In this document: positions 9,189 through 18,055 of the stretch, one piece after another
Layout: every line of letters starts with the position of its first letter
How positions within the stretch are numbered: the stretch's first letter is position 1
NCBI GenBank assembly: GCA_945874665.1
Contig: CAMCHJ010000007.1
Span: 38,550-102,549, forward strand
Reading direction: 5' to 3'
Source of the DNA: Chitinophaga pinensis
GTDB lineage: Bacteria > Bacteroidota > Bacteroidia > UBA7662
Length of the DNA stretch: 64,000 bases
The notes under the pieces: model-generated
Database searches by the model: none
What the model was told of the DNA's origin: nothing
What the model saw: only the letters and a program-made list of their open reading frames with translations
Position numbers and translations under genes: made by a program

Positions 9189-9635
9189 TTAATCGTTTTG
9201 TTTGAGCAAGCGTCCATTGCGATCGAAACGCAATAGCTGTGTTTTTTTATCGGCAGGGCAATAAGCAATTACTTCAAGGGTAACGTTGCTGGTTGTTTCT
9301 AACGCGCGTACCTGTTGTACATCGCAGGTTGCTAGGTTTTCTTGAAGATGCAAAAGGGCAGGAAGGGGAAGTTCAGCTTTGGTTAGACTGCTTTCGCGAC
9401 TTACCCACTCCAAATTAGGCTTGTACACCACTTCTTTGCGCTTGCCCAGATGTTCAAACTTCACCAAAAAACCCTCTGGATGTTTGCGCCACTGTTGCTC
9501 GGTAGCGGCTGGGTAGGCATCCCTAAAAACGACCAACAGATCGAAAGGAACCTTTTTTTGCTTGATTTTTTGCGCCGATACCGCGGGAGCAGCAAGCAAC
9601 AGCAACAGGCAAATGGACAGAATGCGCTTTGTCAT
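9189..9635 (-). CDS. secreted PepSY-like small protein
   Basis: This 148-residue protein has a Sec signal peptide (residues 1-21, ending VSAQ) and should be exported to the periplasm. The body has the pattern of PepSY-like/BLIP-like domains of Bacteroidota: FRDAYPAATEQQWRKHPEG, then a KFEHLGKRKEVVYKPNLEW strand pair. These domains are thought to inhibit or regulate extracellular enzymes, but direct evidence is sparse. It is the first gene of the operon with purL and the serine hydrolase, so a link to the hydrolase is possible. Its ATG is preceded by TAATTTCG with a 7-nt gap. Confidence 0.7.
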   Translation of the reverse strand: MTKRILSICLLLLLAAPAVSAQKIKQKKVPFDLLVVFRDAYPAATEQQWRKHPEGFLVKFEHLGKRKEVVYKPNLEWVSRESSLTKAELPLPALLHLQENLATCDVQQVRALETTSNVTLEVIAYCPADKKTQLLRFDRNGRLLKQND

Positions 9636-9642
9636 ACGGGTG

Positions 9643-9650
9643 CGAAATTA
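9643..9650 (-). promoter_or_regulatory. -7 box TAATTTCG, 7 nt before ATG
   Basis: One change from TAnnTTTG. It would drive the PepSY-like/purL/hydrolase operon with a leader of a few nt at most. Confidence 0.45.
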
Positions 9651-9703
9651 CGCTTTTTAAGAGAAGAAGAAGAACGATTTATGATTGGCGATTTGTGATT
9701 TTT

Positions 9704-9734
9704 GATTTATGATATCCGACGTCGTATTTCTGAT
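9704..9734. repeat. diverged copy of the dispersed GACGTC-core repeat
   Basis: This 31-bp stretch matches the reverse complement of the repeat at 41704 and 41834 at 26 of 31 positions, including GATTTATGAT, the GACGTCG core, and the TGAT end. Confidence 0.55.
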
Positions 9735-9914
9735 GGTTCTACTGCTGTAATGGTACCTGAGCGCTGCAAACTTGGTGTTGGTGAACACATAAACAAATCA
9801 AATAAACAAAAAACATATATTTATTATGAGGCAAATAGTGCTATATTTTGAACTAAAAATATAAAAACAATAGTTCAAACACAAAAAATCTATTTCCAAT
9901 CCAAATAAACACTC

Positions 9915-9922
9915 TATTTTTG
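9915..9922 (+). promoter_or_regulatory. -7 box TATTTTTG for glnN
   Basis: Perfect match to TAnnTTTG, with 19 nt to the glnN ATG. The A-rich stretch just before the ATG (TTTCAAAAAAC) is typical of Bacteroidota translation starts without a Shine-Dalgarno site. Confidence 0.6.
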
Positions 9923-9941
9923 TGGTATAATTTCAAAAAAC

Positions 9942-12128
9942 ATGTCAACTATCCGCAAAGAAGCCCTCCGAACGGTTCGCAACCGTCAGCTCATTCAGGT
10001 GACCGCTCCAACCGCCAAAATCTCACAGATTTTTGGTGAGAATGTTTTTGATCGCAAGTCGATGCGCGAATTCCTCGCCGAAGATGTATACGAAAGTCTG
10101 ATGGCCTGCATTAACAAAGGCACGCGGGTTGACAAAGAAATTGCCCAGCAAGTGGCCAATGGCATGAAAAACTGGGCTGTGAGCAAAGGCGCTACGCACT
10201 ATACCCACTGGTTCCAGCCGCTTACCGGCGCTACTGCCGAAAAACACGATGCCTTTTTCTCACTCAACAACGAAGGAGAGGCCATCGAGGCCTTCAGTGC
10301 AGGTGCCCTTGTACAGCAAGAACCTGATGCGTCGAGTTTCCCGAACGGCGGTATCCGCAACACCTTCGAAGCCCGCGGTTATACCGCATGGGATCCATCT
10401 TCACCGGCTTTCATCTTCAAAGGACCAGCAGGAAACACCCTCTGCATCCCTACCATTTTTGTGTCTTATACCGGCGAATCGCTCGATTATAAGTCACCAT
10501 TGCTCAAGTCGCTCGCCGCAGTAGAAGCTGCTGGTGTAGCCGTTTGTCAGTATTTCGATAAAAACATCACACAAGTAACCCCTACCCTCGGCATCGAGCA
10601 GGAGTATTTTTTGGTAGATGGTACCTTGTTTGCCGCGCGCCCCGACTTGATGATGGCTGGTCGCACCTTGTTTGGTCACGCCCCCGCCCGTGGTCAGCAG
10701 CTCGAAGACCATTACTTTGGCAGCATCCCTGAGCGGGTGCACGCCTTTATGGTGGATTTAGAGTACGAAGCCCTCAAATTGGGTATTCCACTCAAAACTC
10801 GTCACAACGAAGTAGCCCCTGGTCAGTTTGAGTGCGCACCGGTTTTCGAAGAAATCAACCTCGCCATCGACCACAACCAATTGTTGATGGATTTGATGGA
10901 GAAGATCGCCAAGCGCCATCACTTCCGCATTTTATTGCATGAGAAGCCGTTTGCAGGCGTAAACGGCTCGGGCAAGCACAACAACTGGTCGCTCGGCACA
11001 AATACCGGCAAAAACCTGCTATCGCCCGGCAAAACGCCGAAGAGCAATTTAATGTTCCTCACCTTCTTTGTGAACACCATCAAGGCTTTCCACGATTATG
11101 CAGATTTGATTCGTGCCGCCATTGCTTCAGCCAGCAACGACCACCGCTTGGGTGCCAACGAAGCCCCGCCGGCCATCATGTCGGCCTTCTTAGGCTCGCA
11201 GCTTAGTCAGGTGCTTGACGAAATCGAAAAAGGCAAAATTGAGCACAACGAAGGCGAAGTGCGCAGTTTGATCAATAGCATCAAGGCCATTCCTGAAATT
11301 TTACTCGATAATACCGACCGTAACCGCACCTCTCCTTTTGCCTTCACCGGCAATAAGTTTGAGCTCCGCGCGGTAGGTTCAAGTGCCAACAGCGCCCAGG
11401 CCATTACGGTGTTGAACACGGCCATGGCCAAAACCCTTAACGAGTTCAAAGAAGAGGTCGATAAGCTCATTGGCAATGGCGAGAGTCGCGATGCAGCCCT
11501 CCTCACTGTGATTCAGAAATACATCAAGCAGTCGAAGAAAATCCGCTTCGAAGGCAATGGTTACGGAGAAGAATGGCGTTTGGAAGCCGAAAAACGCGGT
11601 TTGCCGAATGTGCGCACCACGCCACATGCACTCGACGCCATGATGACCAAAAAGTCGATGGAGCTCTTCACAAAAATAGGTGTATTTAGCAAGCGTGAAA
11701 TCGAGGCTCGCCACGAAATTTTGCTTGAAGACTACATCAAAAAAATCCAGATCGAGTCGCGCATCATCGGTGATATGGCCCTTACTAACATTGTTCCAGC
11801 CGCCATCGGTTACCAAAACCAGCTCATTACCAACCTCAGCGGCTTAAAGGCTTTGGGTGTGAACAGCGCTGCTTATGATGCCCAAACCAAAATGTTAACC
11901 CGCATCACGGAACACATCAACATCATTATTGGTAAAGTAGAAGACATGCGCCTCACCCGCAAACAGCTCAACGAAGAAGAGGATGCCCGGGCACGTGCCA
12001 TCGGCTATTGTGAGGATGTGAAGCCGTTTTTCGACGACATCCGCTATCATGCAGACAAGCTCGAACTCATTACCGACGACGAGCTGTGGCCGTTGCCGAA
12101 GTATCGCGAATTGCTGTACACCAAGTAA
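9942..12128 (+). CDS. glnN: glutamine synthetase, type III
   Basis: The enzyme makes glutamine from glutamate, ammonia and ATP. At 728 residues it has the length of GSIII, the long dodecameric form typical of Bacteroidota and some cyanobacteria, against about 450-470 for GSI. Diagnostic stretches include GIEQEYFLVD (metal-binding Glu), KTRHNEVAPGQFE, and the ATP/glutamate region GVNGSGKHNNWS. The C-terminal third is the helical extension seen only in type III. It stands alone between two minus-strand genes, with its own promoter box and a strong terminator. No glnB/amtB partner is in the window. Confidence 0.96.
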   Translation: MSTIRKEALRTVRNRQLIQVTAPTAKISQIFGENVFDRKSMREFLAEDVYESLMACINKGTRVDKEIAQQVANGMKNWAVSKGATHYTHWFQPLTGATAEKHDAFFSLNNEGEAIEAFSAGALVQQEPDASSFPNGGIRNTFEARGYTAWDPSSPAFIFKGPAGNTLCIPTIFVSYTGESLDYKSPLLKSLAAVEAAGVAVCQYFDKNITQVTPTLGIEQEYFLVDGTLFAARPDLMMAGRTLFGHAPARGQQLEDHYFGSIPERVHAFMVDLEYEALKLGIPLKTRHNEVAPGQFECAPVFEEINLAIDHNQLLMDLMEKIAKRHHFRILLHEKPFAGVNGSGKHNNWSLGTNTGKNLLSPGKTPKSNLMFLTFFVNTIKAFHDYADLIRAAIASASNDHRLGANEAPPAIMSAFLGSQLSQVLDEIEKGKIEHNEGEVRSLINSIKAIPEILLDNTDRNRTSPFAFTGNKFELRAVGSSANSAQAITVLNTAMAKTLNEFKEEVDKLIGNGESRDAALLTVIQKYIKQSKKIRFEGNGYGEEWRLEAEKRGLPNVRTTPHALDAMMTKKSMELFTKIGVFSKREIEARHEILLEDYIKKIQIESRIIGDMALTNIVPAAIGYQNQLITNLSGLKALGVNSAAYDAQTKMLTRITEHINIIIGKVEDMRLTRKQLNEEEDARARAIGYCEDVKPFFDDIRYHADKLELITDDELWPLPKYRELLYTK

Positions 12129-12144
12129 AGCTGCTTTGCAAAGC

Positions 12145-12176
12145 AAAAGGCCAATCCTGCGGGGTTGGCCTTTTTT
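12145..12176 (+). terminator. intrinsic terminator of glnN
   Basis: Arms AAAAGGCCAA and TTGGCCTTTT flank a 10-nt loop, followed by a T run. It starts 17 nt after the glnN stop. A second short palindrome (GCTTTG/CAAAGC) lies just before it at 12133-12144. Confidence 0.85.
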
Positions 12177-12247
12177 GTTTAGGGGTGAGGGGCAAGGACA
12201 GGAAAGGCCGACTGCCTGCTAGGCGTTTAACAGAAGGGGCATTACCG

Positions 12248-12613
12248 CTACCTGCTTCGCTTTCTAGTCTCCAAACGGGTGTTGAAGCGCTGCAAAAGAC
12301 TGTGTACAAAGGTGAAAACCAAGCTAAACAACAAAGCGTAGCCAAAGCCATCTACCTTAAATGCAGGAACAAGCGCTGCGGCAAGCAGGATGATGAAAGC
12401 GTTGATGACCAGCAAAAAGAGTCCAAACGTAACCACCGTCACCGGAATGGTAAATAGGACGAGCAGGGGTTTCACGAATAAATTGAGCAAAACGAGCACC
12501 AAAGTGACCAGCAGTCCCGTCATAAAATTCGGGACGAACACCCCTGGCAGCAAAAATGCGGCAATCATCACTGCAAAAGCCGCGATGATGAGGTGCGCGA
12601 GGATTTTTAGCAT
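12248..12613 (-). CDS. membrane protein of the phage-holin-4-like (PF04020) family
   Basis: This 121-residue protein is almost wholly membrane: four hydrophobic segments (about 5-22, 30-52, 56-80, 90-110) and a basic tail ending RKRSR. The pattern PNFMTGLLVTLVLVLLNL...KPLLVLFTIPVTVVTFG matches the bacterial family labelled phage holin 4, which is found widely outside phages and has no proven holin role. Its ATG overlaps the stop of the nuclease gene upstream (TAATG), so both are cotranscribed. No phage genes are near. Confidence 0.75.
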   Translation of the reverse strand: MLKILAHLIIAAFAVMIAAFLLPGVFVPNFMTGLLVTLVLVLLNLFVKPLLVLFTIPVTVVTFGLFLLVINAFIILLAAALVPAFKVDGFGYALLFSLVFTFVHSLLQRFNTRLETRKRSR

Positions 12614-14661
12614 TATCTTTTAATTACAAAAGGTAGCACCCGCGGGAGGCCCTCGGTAACAAGATAAGCAAAATAAACCCCTTCCGCCAAATGGCCCACT
12701 TTCAAACTAATTTTTCCCACTTGGACTTGCGTCGCTGTGCTGAGTTGGCGGCCACTCAAATCACGCAGCTCCACCACACTGTTTTCAGTAATGCCATCGG
12801 CTTCCAAAAACAGCACATCACTGGCAGGATTCGGGTACAGGCGCACCACTTGCTCCTGATTTTGAACGGAACTCATGATGCCTCTGCGTAAACCGATGTT
12901 GCGCGCGGCCTCAGATTGGCGGCTCAAAGGCCCACTGCTGGCCGTCACAATCCAACTACAGGCGAGCACCTGGTTAGGTTGCACGTTGAAGGCGTCGAGC
13001 AGGCGACTGAATTCGCCCACGCGGATCGATAAAGTAGTGTCGAGCAAGCCGCTGCGTACCAACACCGGTGGCAAACTAGGACTTGACATGTTCGAAAGCT
13101 CAAATTCATACGAAGTTTGGCCAGGCGTATTGGCCACCGAAGGCTGCCAACGGAAATTCACCAATAGATTGCTATCGCCTTCAATGGTGTAGGTAAGCCC
13201 ATCGAAAGGTGCCAACAGCGAAAAGGCACTCATCGTAGAGGCCCCCACACCGGCTTGCACTGGGATATTGAAACTAGCAGCACCTGGCACGTTGGTGCCA
13301 AACTGCAAATTGCCGCTAAAAGGACTACCGTTGCCGCTATATTGCAGTTCCAAAACGGCCGCTTCGCCACGGGCAATGGTCTGTGATGCCGAACCAGCAT
13401 AAGTCAATCCCGCGCCGCTTACCTGAATGCCGCTGAGTTGAACCGCCTGCGTGCCTGCATTTACCACTACCACCCGGTAGGTAACGCTGCTGCCAGCTGC
13501 CACTTGTCCTAAGTTAGCCACCGTGTCACTCACAAATACCCGCTGTACTGCGGGAATGGCAGCCGTGGCACGTAGTTGCGTCATTCGGTCTAAAAGCTGC
13601 GGATAATCGATGTAAGGATTGCGGTTAAGTTGGAAGGACGCTATGCCATTATTGCGGTTTTGCAACAGACTATCGGGCGGGAAGAGCTTCAGCCATGCGC
13701 GCAGGTCGTTTTCCATATTGGCCGATAAAAAACTCATGCTCACCTCCGTATTGTTGTAGTAACGCGTCGCGAAATACAAGATACCCGCAGCAGCACCTGC
13801 CTTATGCGCATCGCGCGGCTCAAAAGTAGATGAATTGGCTTTTGAACCGCCGGCGTAATTAAGCGTTGGGTTTGGGACCCAGCCAAATGGCTTGTTCCCG
13901 CGGGCGGAGTTCACACCACCATCACTAATATACAAATGATGCATATCGCTCTGCATGGGATCGTTGCTCGCGCCAAAACTCTGGGGCCAGGTATGCTCAG
14001 TATTCATAGAATAAGGGGCGTTGTTGAGGGTGCCCGTGTTAAAATCGGCTACGTTATACGTGATGGTCCGCCCAGTATACACACATTCGTTTTTGTAAGG
14101 CAGGGGCGCAGCTGGCTCGCGACCATTCACTTTCCAGTTATCTACAATGCCAAACATCCGCAAACGGGCGTTGTTAGTGCCACTGTAACCGAGCTGGGTA
14201 TAGGGAGAAGCCAAGCGCACGTTTAAAGCAGTGCGCAAAGCATCGCCCTCGGCATTCTGGGTGCTGGCATAATAGGCCTTTGAATAGATGCCTTGTCCTT
14301 GTAAATCGACCCGCAAAGCTCCAAAACCCGAATTGGTTTGGATAACCAGCTCGCTATTATTGAGGATGTTGTGCTGTGGTTTGAAATACACTTTGATGGT
14401 GCGCTGTGCACCTGCCGCCAATAAAAAAACTGAATCTGGTGTCCAAAAAGGCTTTTGCTCGTAAATATCAAAGGTAACTACCCTGCAATCGATGGCATTA
14501 GCACTGCCATTGTTGAGGGTAACCGTAAGACTATCGAGCCCCAGCTCTGAAATGGTTTGGAACTGCAATTGGTTGGTGCTCACGCTTACCAAACTCTGAC
14601 CGAAAACGGCGGAAATACTCAGTAGCCAGACTAAACCCAGCCCTTTCAAAAAATTACGCAT
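12613..14661 (-). CDS. secreted endonuclease I family protein with type IX sorting domain
   Basis: The 682-residue protein has a signal peptide (1-21, ending FGQ), an N-terminal Ig-like part (about 25-120), an endonuclease I (EndA/NucM-like) domain (about 125-365), further Ig-like and Fn3-like parts (about 375-590), and a C-terminal sorting region (VVRLYPNPASDVLFLEA near 608, ending VIKR). The nuclease core shows MNTEHTWPQSFG with the conserved Glu-His and SDMHHLYISDGGVNSARGN, the H/N residues that bind Mg and attack the phosphate. It likely degrades extracellular DNA at the cell surface for nutrients. The ATG is preceded by TAATTTTG with a 4-nt gap. The last base of its stop is the first base of the next gene. 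Confidence 0.88.
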   Translation of the reverse strand: MRNFLKGLGLVWLLSISAVFGQSLVSVSTNQLQFQTISELGLDSLTVTLNNGSANAIDCRVVTFDIYEQKPFWTPDSVFLLAAGAQRTIKVYFKPQHNILNNSELVIQTNSGFGALRVDLQGQGIYSKAYYASTQNAEGDALRTALNVRLASPYTQLGYSGTNNARLRMFGIVDNWKVNGREPAAPLPYKNECVYTGRTITYNVADFNTGTLNNAPYSMNTEHTWPQSFGASNDPMQSDMHHLYISDGGVNSARGNKPFGWVPNPTLNYAGGSKANSSTFEPRDAHKAGAAAGILYFATRYYNNTEVSMSFLSANMENDLRAWLKLFPPDSLLQNRNNGIASFQLNRNPYIDYPQLLDRMTQLRATAAIPAVQRVFVSDTVANLGQVAAGSSVTYRVVVVNAGTQAVQLSGIQVSGAGLTYAGSASQTIARGEAAVLELQYSGNGSPFSGNLQFGTNVPGAASFNIPVQAGVGASTMSAFSLLAPFDGLTYTIEGDSNLLVNFRWQPSVANTPGQTSYEFELSNMSSPSLPPVLVRSGLLDTTLSIRVGEFSRLLDAFNVQPNQVLACSWIVTASSGPLSRQSEAARNIGLRRGIMSSVQNQEQVVRLYPNPASDVLFLEADGITENSVVELRDLSGRQLSTATQVQVGKISLKVGHLAEGVYFAYLVTEGLPRVLPFVIKR

Positions 14662-14665
14662 CCGG

Positions 14666-14673
14666 CAAAATTA
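14666..14673 (-). promoter_or_regulatory. -7 box TAATTTTG, 4 nt before ATG
   Basis: Perfect TAnnTTTG. It would drive the nuclease/holin-like operon from a transcript that begins at or next to the ATG. Confidence 0.55.
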
Positions 14674-14799
14674 AGAAAAGCGTTTGAAACGAAAGATAAG
14701 GAATGTAGGACTTTCGGAGAAACGCGTAATTGGTATGAAAAACACATATGCTTTTCGTAAAATTGTGCGGCTACAATGGCTTAGCTAAAATATTGTCCT

Positions 14800-15498
14800 A
14801 TGATTTCACCTCAAGACCACCCGGTTCATCCCGACTATTCAATACTCACCACTAAGTACCAGTCGACTTGGCAAGGCCTACTTCAGTTTGAACTGATCAG
14901 TAAGTTTGGCCGCTTATTTCTCGCAAATAGAGCCCCAAGTCTGCCTCAACAAAATTTATTACACTTAGGCTGTGGCACTACTTATTTGAAAGGCTGGGTA
15001 AATGCAGATTTTTTTAGACTGCTTTTTTGGAAAAAGCCACAACCCGAATGGCAACTCGATTTACGGTTCCCGCTCAAATGTGATAACAACCACTGGGATG
15101 GCGTATTTACCGAACATACTTTTGAACACCTCACACCGGCTTCGATATTAGCCTTGTTTAAGGAATTGCACAGAACCATGAAGCCTGGTGCGTATTTGCG
15201 GATTTGTGTTCCTGGACTCGACCAAAGCATAAAACCATTTATCGACCCTAACGACCAAAGTGAAAACGCAAAAGAAATGCGCATGCTTTACGGTAATTTA
15301 GCCACTGCCATTTGGAGCCTAACCCAAACTTGGGGGCATTACTCAGTTTGGAATGGCGAACACATGGTTGATTTTTTGAAAACAGCAGGCTTTTCCGAAG
15401 CCCAAGAGGTAGCTTTTGGTGAAGGTGCAAATCACGATATCATCAAAGACAACGCCAATCGAAAGCATGGTTCTCTTTATGTAGAAGCGCGAAAGTAA
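14800..15498 (+). CDS. class I SAM-dependent methyltransferase
   Basis: The 232-residue protein has the Rossmann-type methyltransferase core: LLHLGCGTTYLKGWVNAD is motif I (SAM binding), and FTEHTFEHLTPASI followed by LHRTMKPGAYLRICVPG are the later strands of a Methyltransf_11-like domain. No signal or membrane segment is seen. The substrate is unknown; similar proteins sit in polysaccharide clusters, but none is here. By eye its DNA is richer in A and T than the genes on either side, which could mean recent acquisition. No perfect -7 box lies before the ATG; the nearest is a poor AAATATTG 4 nt upstream. Confidence 0.8.
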   Translation: MISPQDHPVHPDYSILTTKYQSTWQGLLQFELISKFGRLFLANRAPSLPQQNLLHLGCGTTYLKGWVNADFFRLLFWKKPQPEWQLDLRFPLKCDNNHWDGVFTEHTFEHLTPASILALFKELHRTMKPGAYLRICVPGLDQSIKPFIDPNDQSENAKEMRMLYGNLATAIWSLTQTWGHYSVWNGEHMVDFLKTAGFSEAQEVAFGEGANHDIIKDNANRKHGSLYVEARK

Positions 15499-15565
15499 AT
15501 CGTAGCCATTGCCTCCATGCCACATGCTTGGAACCTAGCAGCTTCAAATTTTGTTTTAACCCCTT

Positions 15566-17767
15566 ATGCCCCTCTACAAAAAAACCATCGCCGTAAGCGG
15601 CATGAGTTGCGCGGCTTGCGCCAGCAGCGTGGGCAGTTTGGCCATGGCACAACCCGGTGTTAAAAATGCCCAAGTCAATTACGCTACACATACTTTGTTG
15701 CTCGAATACGACCAGCATGCCAGCTTACCGGCCATCCAAAAAGCCGTACAAAGCGGTGGCTACGACCTGCTCATCGATGCTGATGATGCGGTGGAAAGCA
15801 GTCGCCTGGAGCAACAAAAGCAATACAAAGTGCTGCTGCGTAACCTCTGGGGTGCTTCCCTCCTTACCCTACCTCTATTTTTATTGGGGATGTTTTGGAT
15901 GGATGCGCCCCATGCAAACCTTTGGATGCTGGCGCTAAGCATTCCCGTACTCTTTTATTTCGGCCGACAATTTTACATTAACGCCTATAAACAAGCTAGG
16001 GCCAAACGCGCCAATATGGACACCCTGGTGGCGCTCAGCACGGGTATCGCCTTCATTTTTAGCTTGTTCAACACCTTTTTCCCTGAATACTGGCACAGTC
16101 GCGGTCTACACCCTCACGTATACTACGAAACCGCTGCCGTCATCATCACCTTCATTTTACTCGGCCGGGTGTTGGAGGCACGTGCCAAAGCCGGCACCGC
16201 AGCGGCTATTTCGAAGCTACTGGGCGCACAGCCCAAAACCGTAATGGTCATTCGTGCTGGCAAACACCTTGAAATCGCCATCAATAGCGTGCAATTAGGC
16301 GATTTGCTGCTCGTAAGGGCCGGTGAAAAAATCCCGGTAGACGGCCAAGTGCAAAACGGCAGCTCTTATGTGGATGAATCGATGCTTACCGGCGAACCCG
16401 TAGCTGTTGGCAAAAATGAGGGAGATGCCCTTTTTGCTGGCACGATCAACCAAGCAGGGAGCTTGGAGATGCTGGCCACAAAAGTGGGTAAAGACACCCT
16501 CCTCGCTCAAATTGTGAGGCGTGTACAGGAGGCGCAAGGCAGTCAAGCGCCCGTGCAGCAGCTCGTTGACCGCATTGCAAGCATTTTTGTGCCAGTGGTG
16601 CTGGGTATTGCACTGCTGAGCATGGTCGTTTGGGTGGTTTCAGGAGTCGAAAACGCCTTTTCCCATGCCCTTCTCGCCATGGTTACCGTGCTGGTGATTG
16701 CTTGTCCCTGCGCCCTCGGCCTCGCCACCCCCACCGCCATCATGGTCGGGGTAGGAAAAGGCGCTAGCTTAGGCTTGCTCATTCGCGATGCGGAGAGTTT
16801 AGAGCGTGGCCGGCAGATAACCCAAGTGGTGATCGACAAAACAGGTACCCTTACCAGAGCTCAAGCAGTGGTGCGGCAAGTAAGCTGGCACCCCAGTTCG
16901 GGCGACAAAGCCGCGCTCGAGGCCGTGTTGCTGGCTGGCGAACGGCAGTCGGACCACCCCCTCGCACAATCCATCGTACGCGAACTCGAAGGTCACAATA
17001 TCCAAGCCTTACCCGTTGATACCTTTGAAAACCTACCCGGCAAAGGCATCCGCTTTGAAGTGGCCGGCCGGCAATGGTACGCAGGCAACTTGGCCTTGTT
17101 GCAAAGCGCCGGTATCCAACTAAGCGACTTTTGGCAAGATCATCCTCAGACAGATACCCTGGTTTGGTTTGCCGACGAGCAAGATGCCTTGGCCTGTGTG
17201 CAGCTGCACGACCCCGTGCGCGCAGATGCCGCTGCCTTCATCCAACAACTCCAAAAGAAAGGTATGGAAGTACATTTGCTGAGTGGCGACCGCCAAGCTA
17301 CTGCTGCACAAGTAGCCACGGAACTCGGTATTGGTAAGGTACGAGGCGATATGCTGCCGAGCGACAAAGCTGCGTATTTGCGCGATTTGCAGGCGCAAGG
17401 AAAGGTGGTGGCCATGATCGGAGACGGTATTAACGACAGTGAGGCCTTGGCTACGGCCGACCTCAGCATCGCCATGGGACAGGGCTCCGACTTGGCCATT
17501 GACGTGGCCAGGGTGACTTTACTCAATAATGACCTCCATAAAATCCCTGCCTTTTTCCAACTCTCCAAAAAAACCGTGGGCACCATCCACCAAAACCTTT
17601 TTTGGGCCTTTATATACAACATCATTGGCATTCCCGTGGCCGCAGGCTTGCTGTACCCCTTCACCGGCTTTTTACTCAACCCCATGTTGGCAGGCGCGGC
17701 CATGGCCCTTAGCTCTGTGAGCGTGGTTTTAAATAGTTTACGACTCAAATACACCTATTTATCATGA
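15566..17767 (+). CDS. copA: copper-translocating P-type ATPase
   Basis: CopA exports Cu(I) from the cytoplasm. The 733-residue chain has one N-terminal HMA domain with the metal site [12 protein letters not shown] (about 11-22), then eight membrane segments. The CPC motif ([12 protein letters not shown], near 377-387), the phosphorylation loop DKTGTLT, the SDHPLAQ motif of P1B pumps, and [14 protein letters not shown] are all intact. The last segments contain YNIIGIP and [12 protein letters not shown], the YN and MxxSS marks of the P1B-1 copper group. It overlaps the following small HMA gene by 4 nt. No CueR- or CsoR-type regulator is adjacent. Confidence 0.93.
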   Translation: MPLYKKTIAVSGMSCAACASSVGSLAMAQPGVKNAQVNYATHTLLLEYDQHASLPAIQKAVQSGGYDLLIDADDAVESSRLEQQKQYKVLLRNLWGASLLTLPLFLLGMFWMDAPHANLWMLALSIPVLFYFGRQFYINAYKQARAKRANMDTLVALSTGIAFIFSLFNTFFPEYWHSRGLHPHVYYETAAVIITFILLGRVLEARAKAGTAAAISKLLGAQPKTVMVIRAGKHLEIAINSVQLGDLLLVRAGEKIPVDGQVQNGSSYVDESMLTGEPVAVGKNEGDALFAGTINQAGSLEMLATKVGKDTLLAQIVRRVQEAQGSQAPVQQLVDRIASIFVPVVLGIALLSMVVWVVSGVENAFSHALLAMVTVLVIACPCALGLATPTAIMVGVGKGASLGLLIRDAESLERGRQITQVVIDKTGTLTRAQAVVRQVSWHPSSGDKAALEAVLLAGERQSDHPLAQSIVRELEGHNIQALPVDTFENLPGKGIRFEVAGRQWYAGNLALLQSAGIQLSDFWQDHPQTDTLVWFADEQDALACVQLHDPVRADAAAFIQQLQKKGMEVHLLSGDRQATAAQVATELGIGKVRGDMLPSDKAAYLRDLQAQGKVVAMIGDGINDSEALATADLSIAMGQGSDLAIDVARVTLLNNDLHKIPAFFQLSKKTVGTIHQNLFWAFIYNIIGIPVAAGLLYPFTGFLLNPMLAGAAMALSSVSVVLNSLRLKYTYLS

Positions 17768-17979
17768 CAACCTTACAATTCAAATCCAATATCAAGTGTG
17801 CCGGCTGCATCAGCGCCGTGCAAAACGACCTCAACAACCTTGCAGGTATAAGTCACTGGGAGGTAGACATTACCCATCCCGATAAAATACTTACTGTTGA
17901 GAGCGAGACAGGCGAAACAAAAACGGTGATCGACACCCTGCAAGCGCTGGGCTACAAAGCCGAACCTATCGACGCCTAA
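17764..17979 (+). CDS. small heavy-metal-associated (HMA) protein, CopZ-like
   Basis: This 71-residue protein is a single HMA domain with the metal-binding pair in [11 protein letters not shown] (CxxC at residues 12-15). The usual Met before the CxxC is missing, as in many Bacteroidota members. The ATG overlaps the stop of copA (ATGA), so it is coupled to the pump and probably delivers Cu(I) to it. Length and content fit a copper chaperone. A general metal-binding role cannot be excluded. Confidence 0.85.
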   Translation: MTTLQFKSNIKCAGCISAVQNDLNNLAGISHWEVDITHPDKILTVESETGETKTVIDTLQALGYKAEPIDA

Positions 17980-18046
17980 AAGGCCGTCTCAAACCGCATG
18001 AAACCAACATGAATGACATAAACCAACGCGGTTGTGTTTTTCTCCT

Positions 18047-18054
18047 TATTTTTA
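18047..18054 (+). promoter_or_regulatory. near-match -7 box TATTTTTA before the nitroreductase
   Basis: It differs from TAnnTTTG in the last base. It ends 1 nt before the first ATG (18056) and 4 nt before the second (18059), so it favours the second ATG if the promoter is real. Confidence 0.3.
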
Positions 18055-18055
18055 G

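Larger units (their letters stand above)
9636..9941. other. 306-bp divergent intergenic region before glnN
   Basis: It holds the minus-strand operon promoter (9643-9650), a diverged dispersed repeat (9704-9734), an AT-rich stretch from about 9780, and the glnN promoter box (9915-9922). I find no coding potential. The AT-rich part could hold nitrogen-regulator sites, but I cannot name one. Confidence 0.6.

Noticed and set aside
12248-12613. Holin gene as a sign of a prophage
   Set aside because: The holin-4-like family is widespread in normal chromosomes, and no phage structural, lysis or integrase gene is near.
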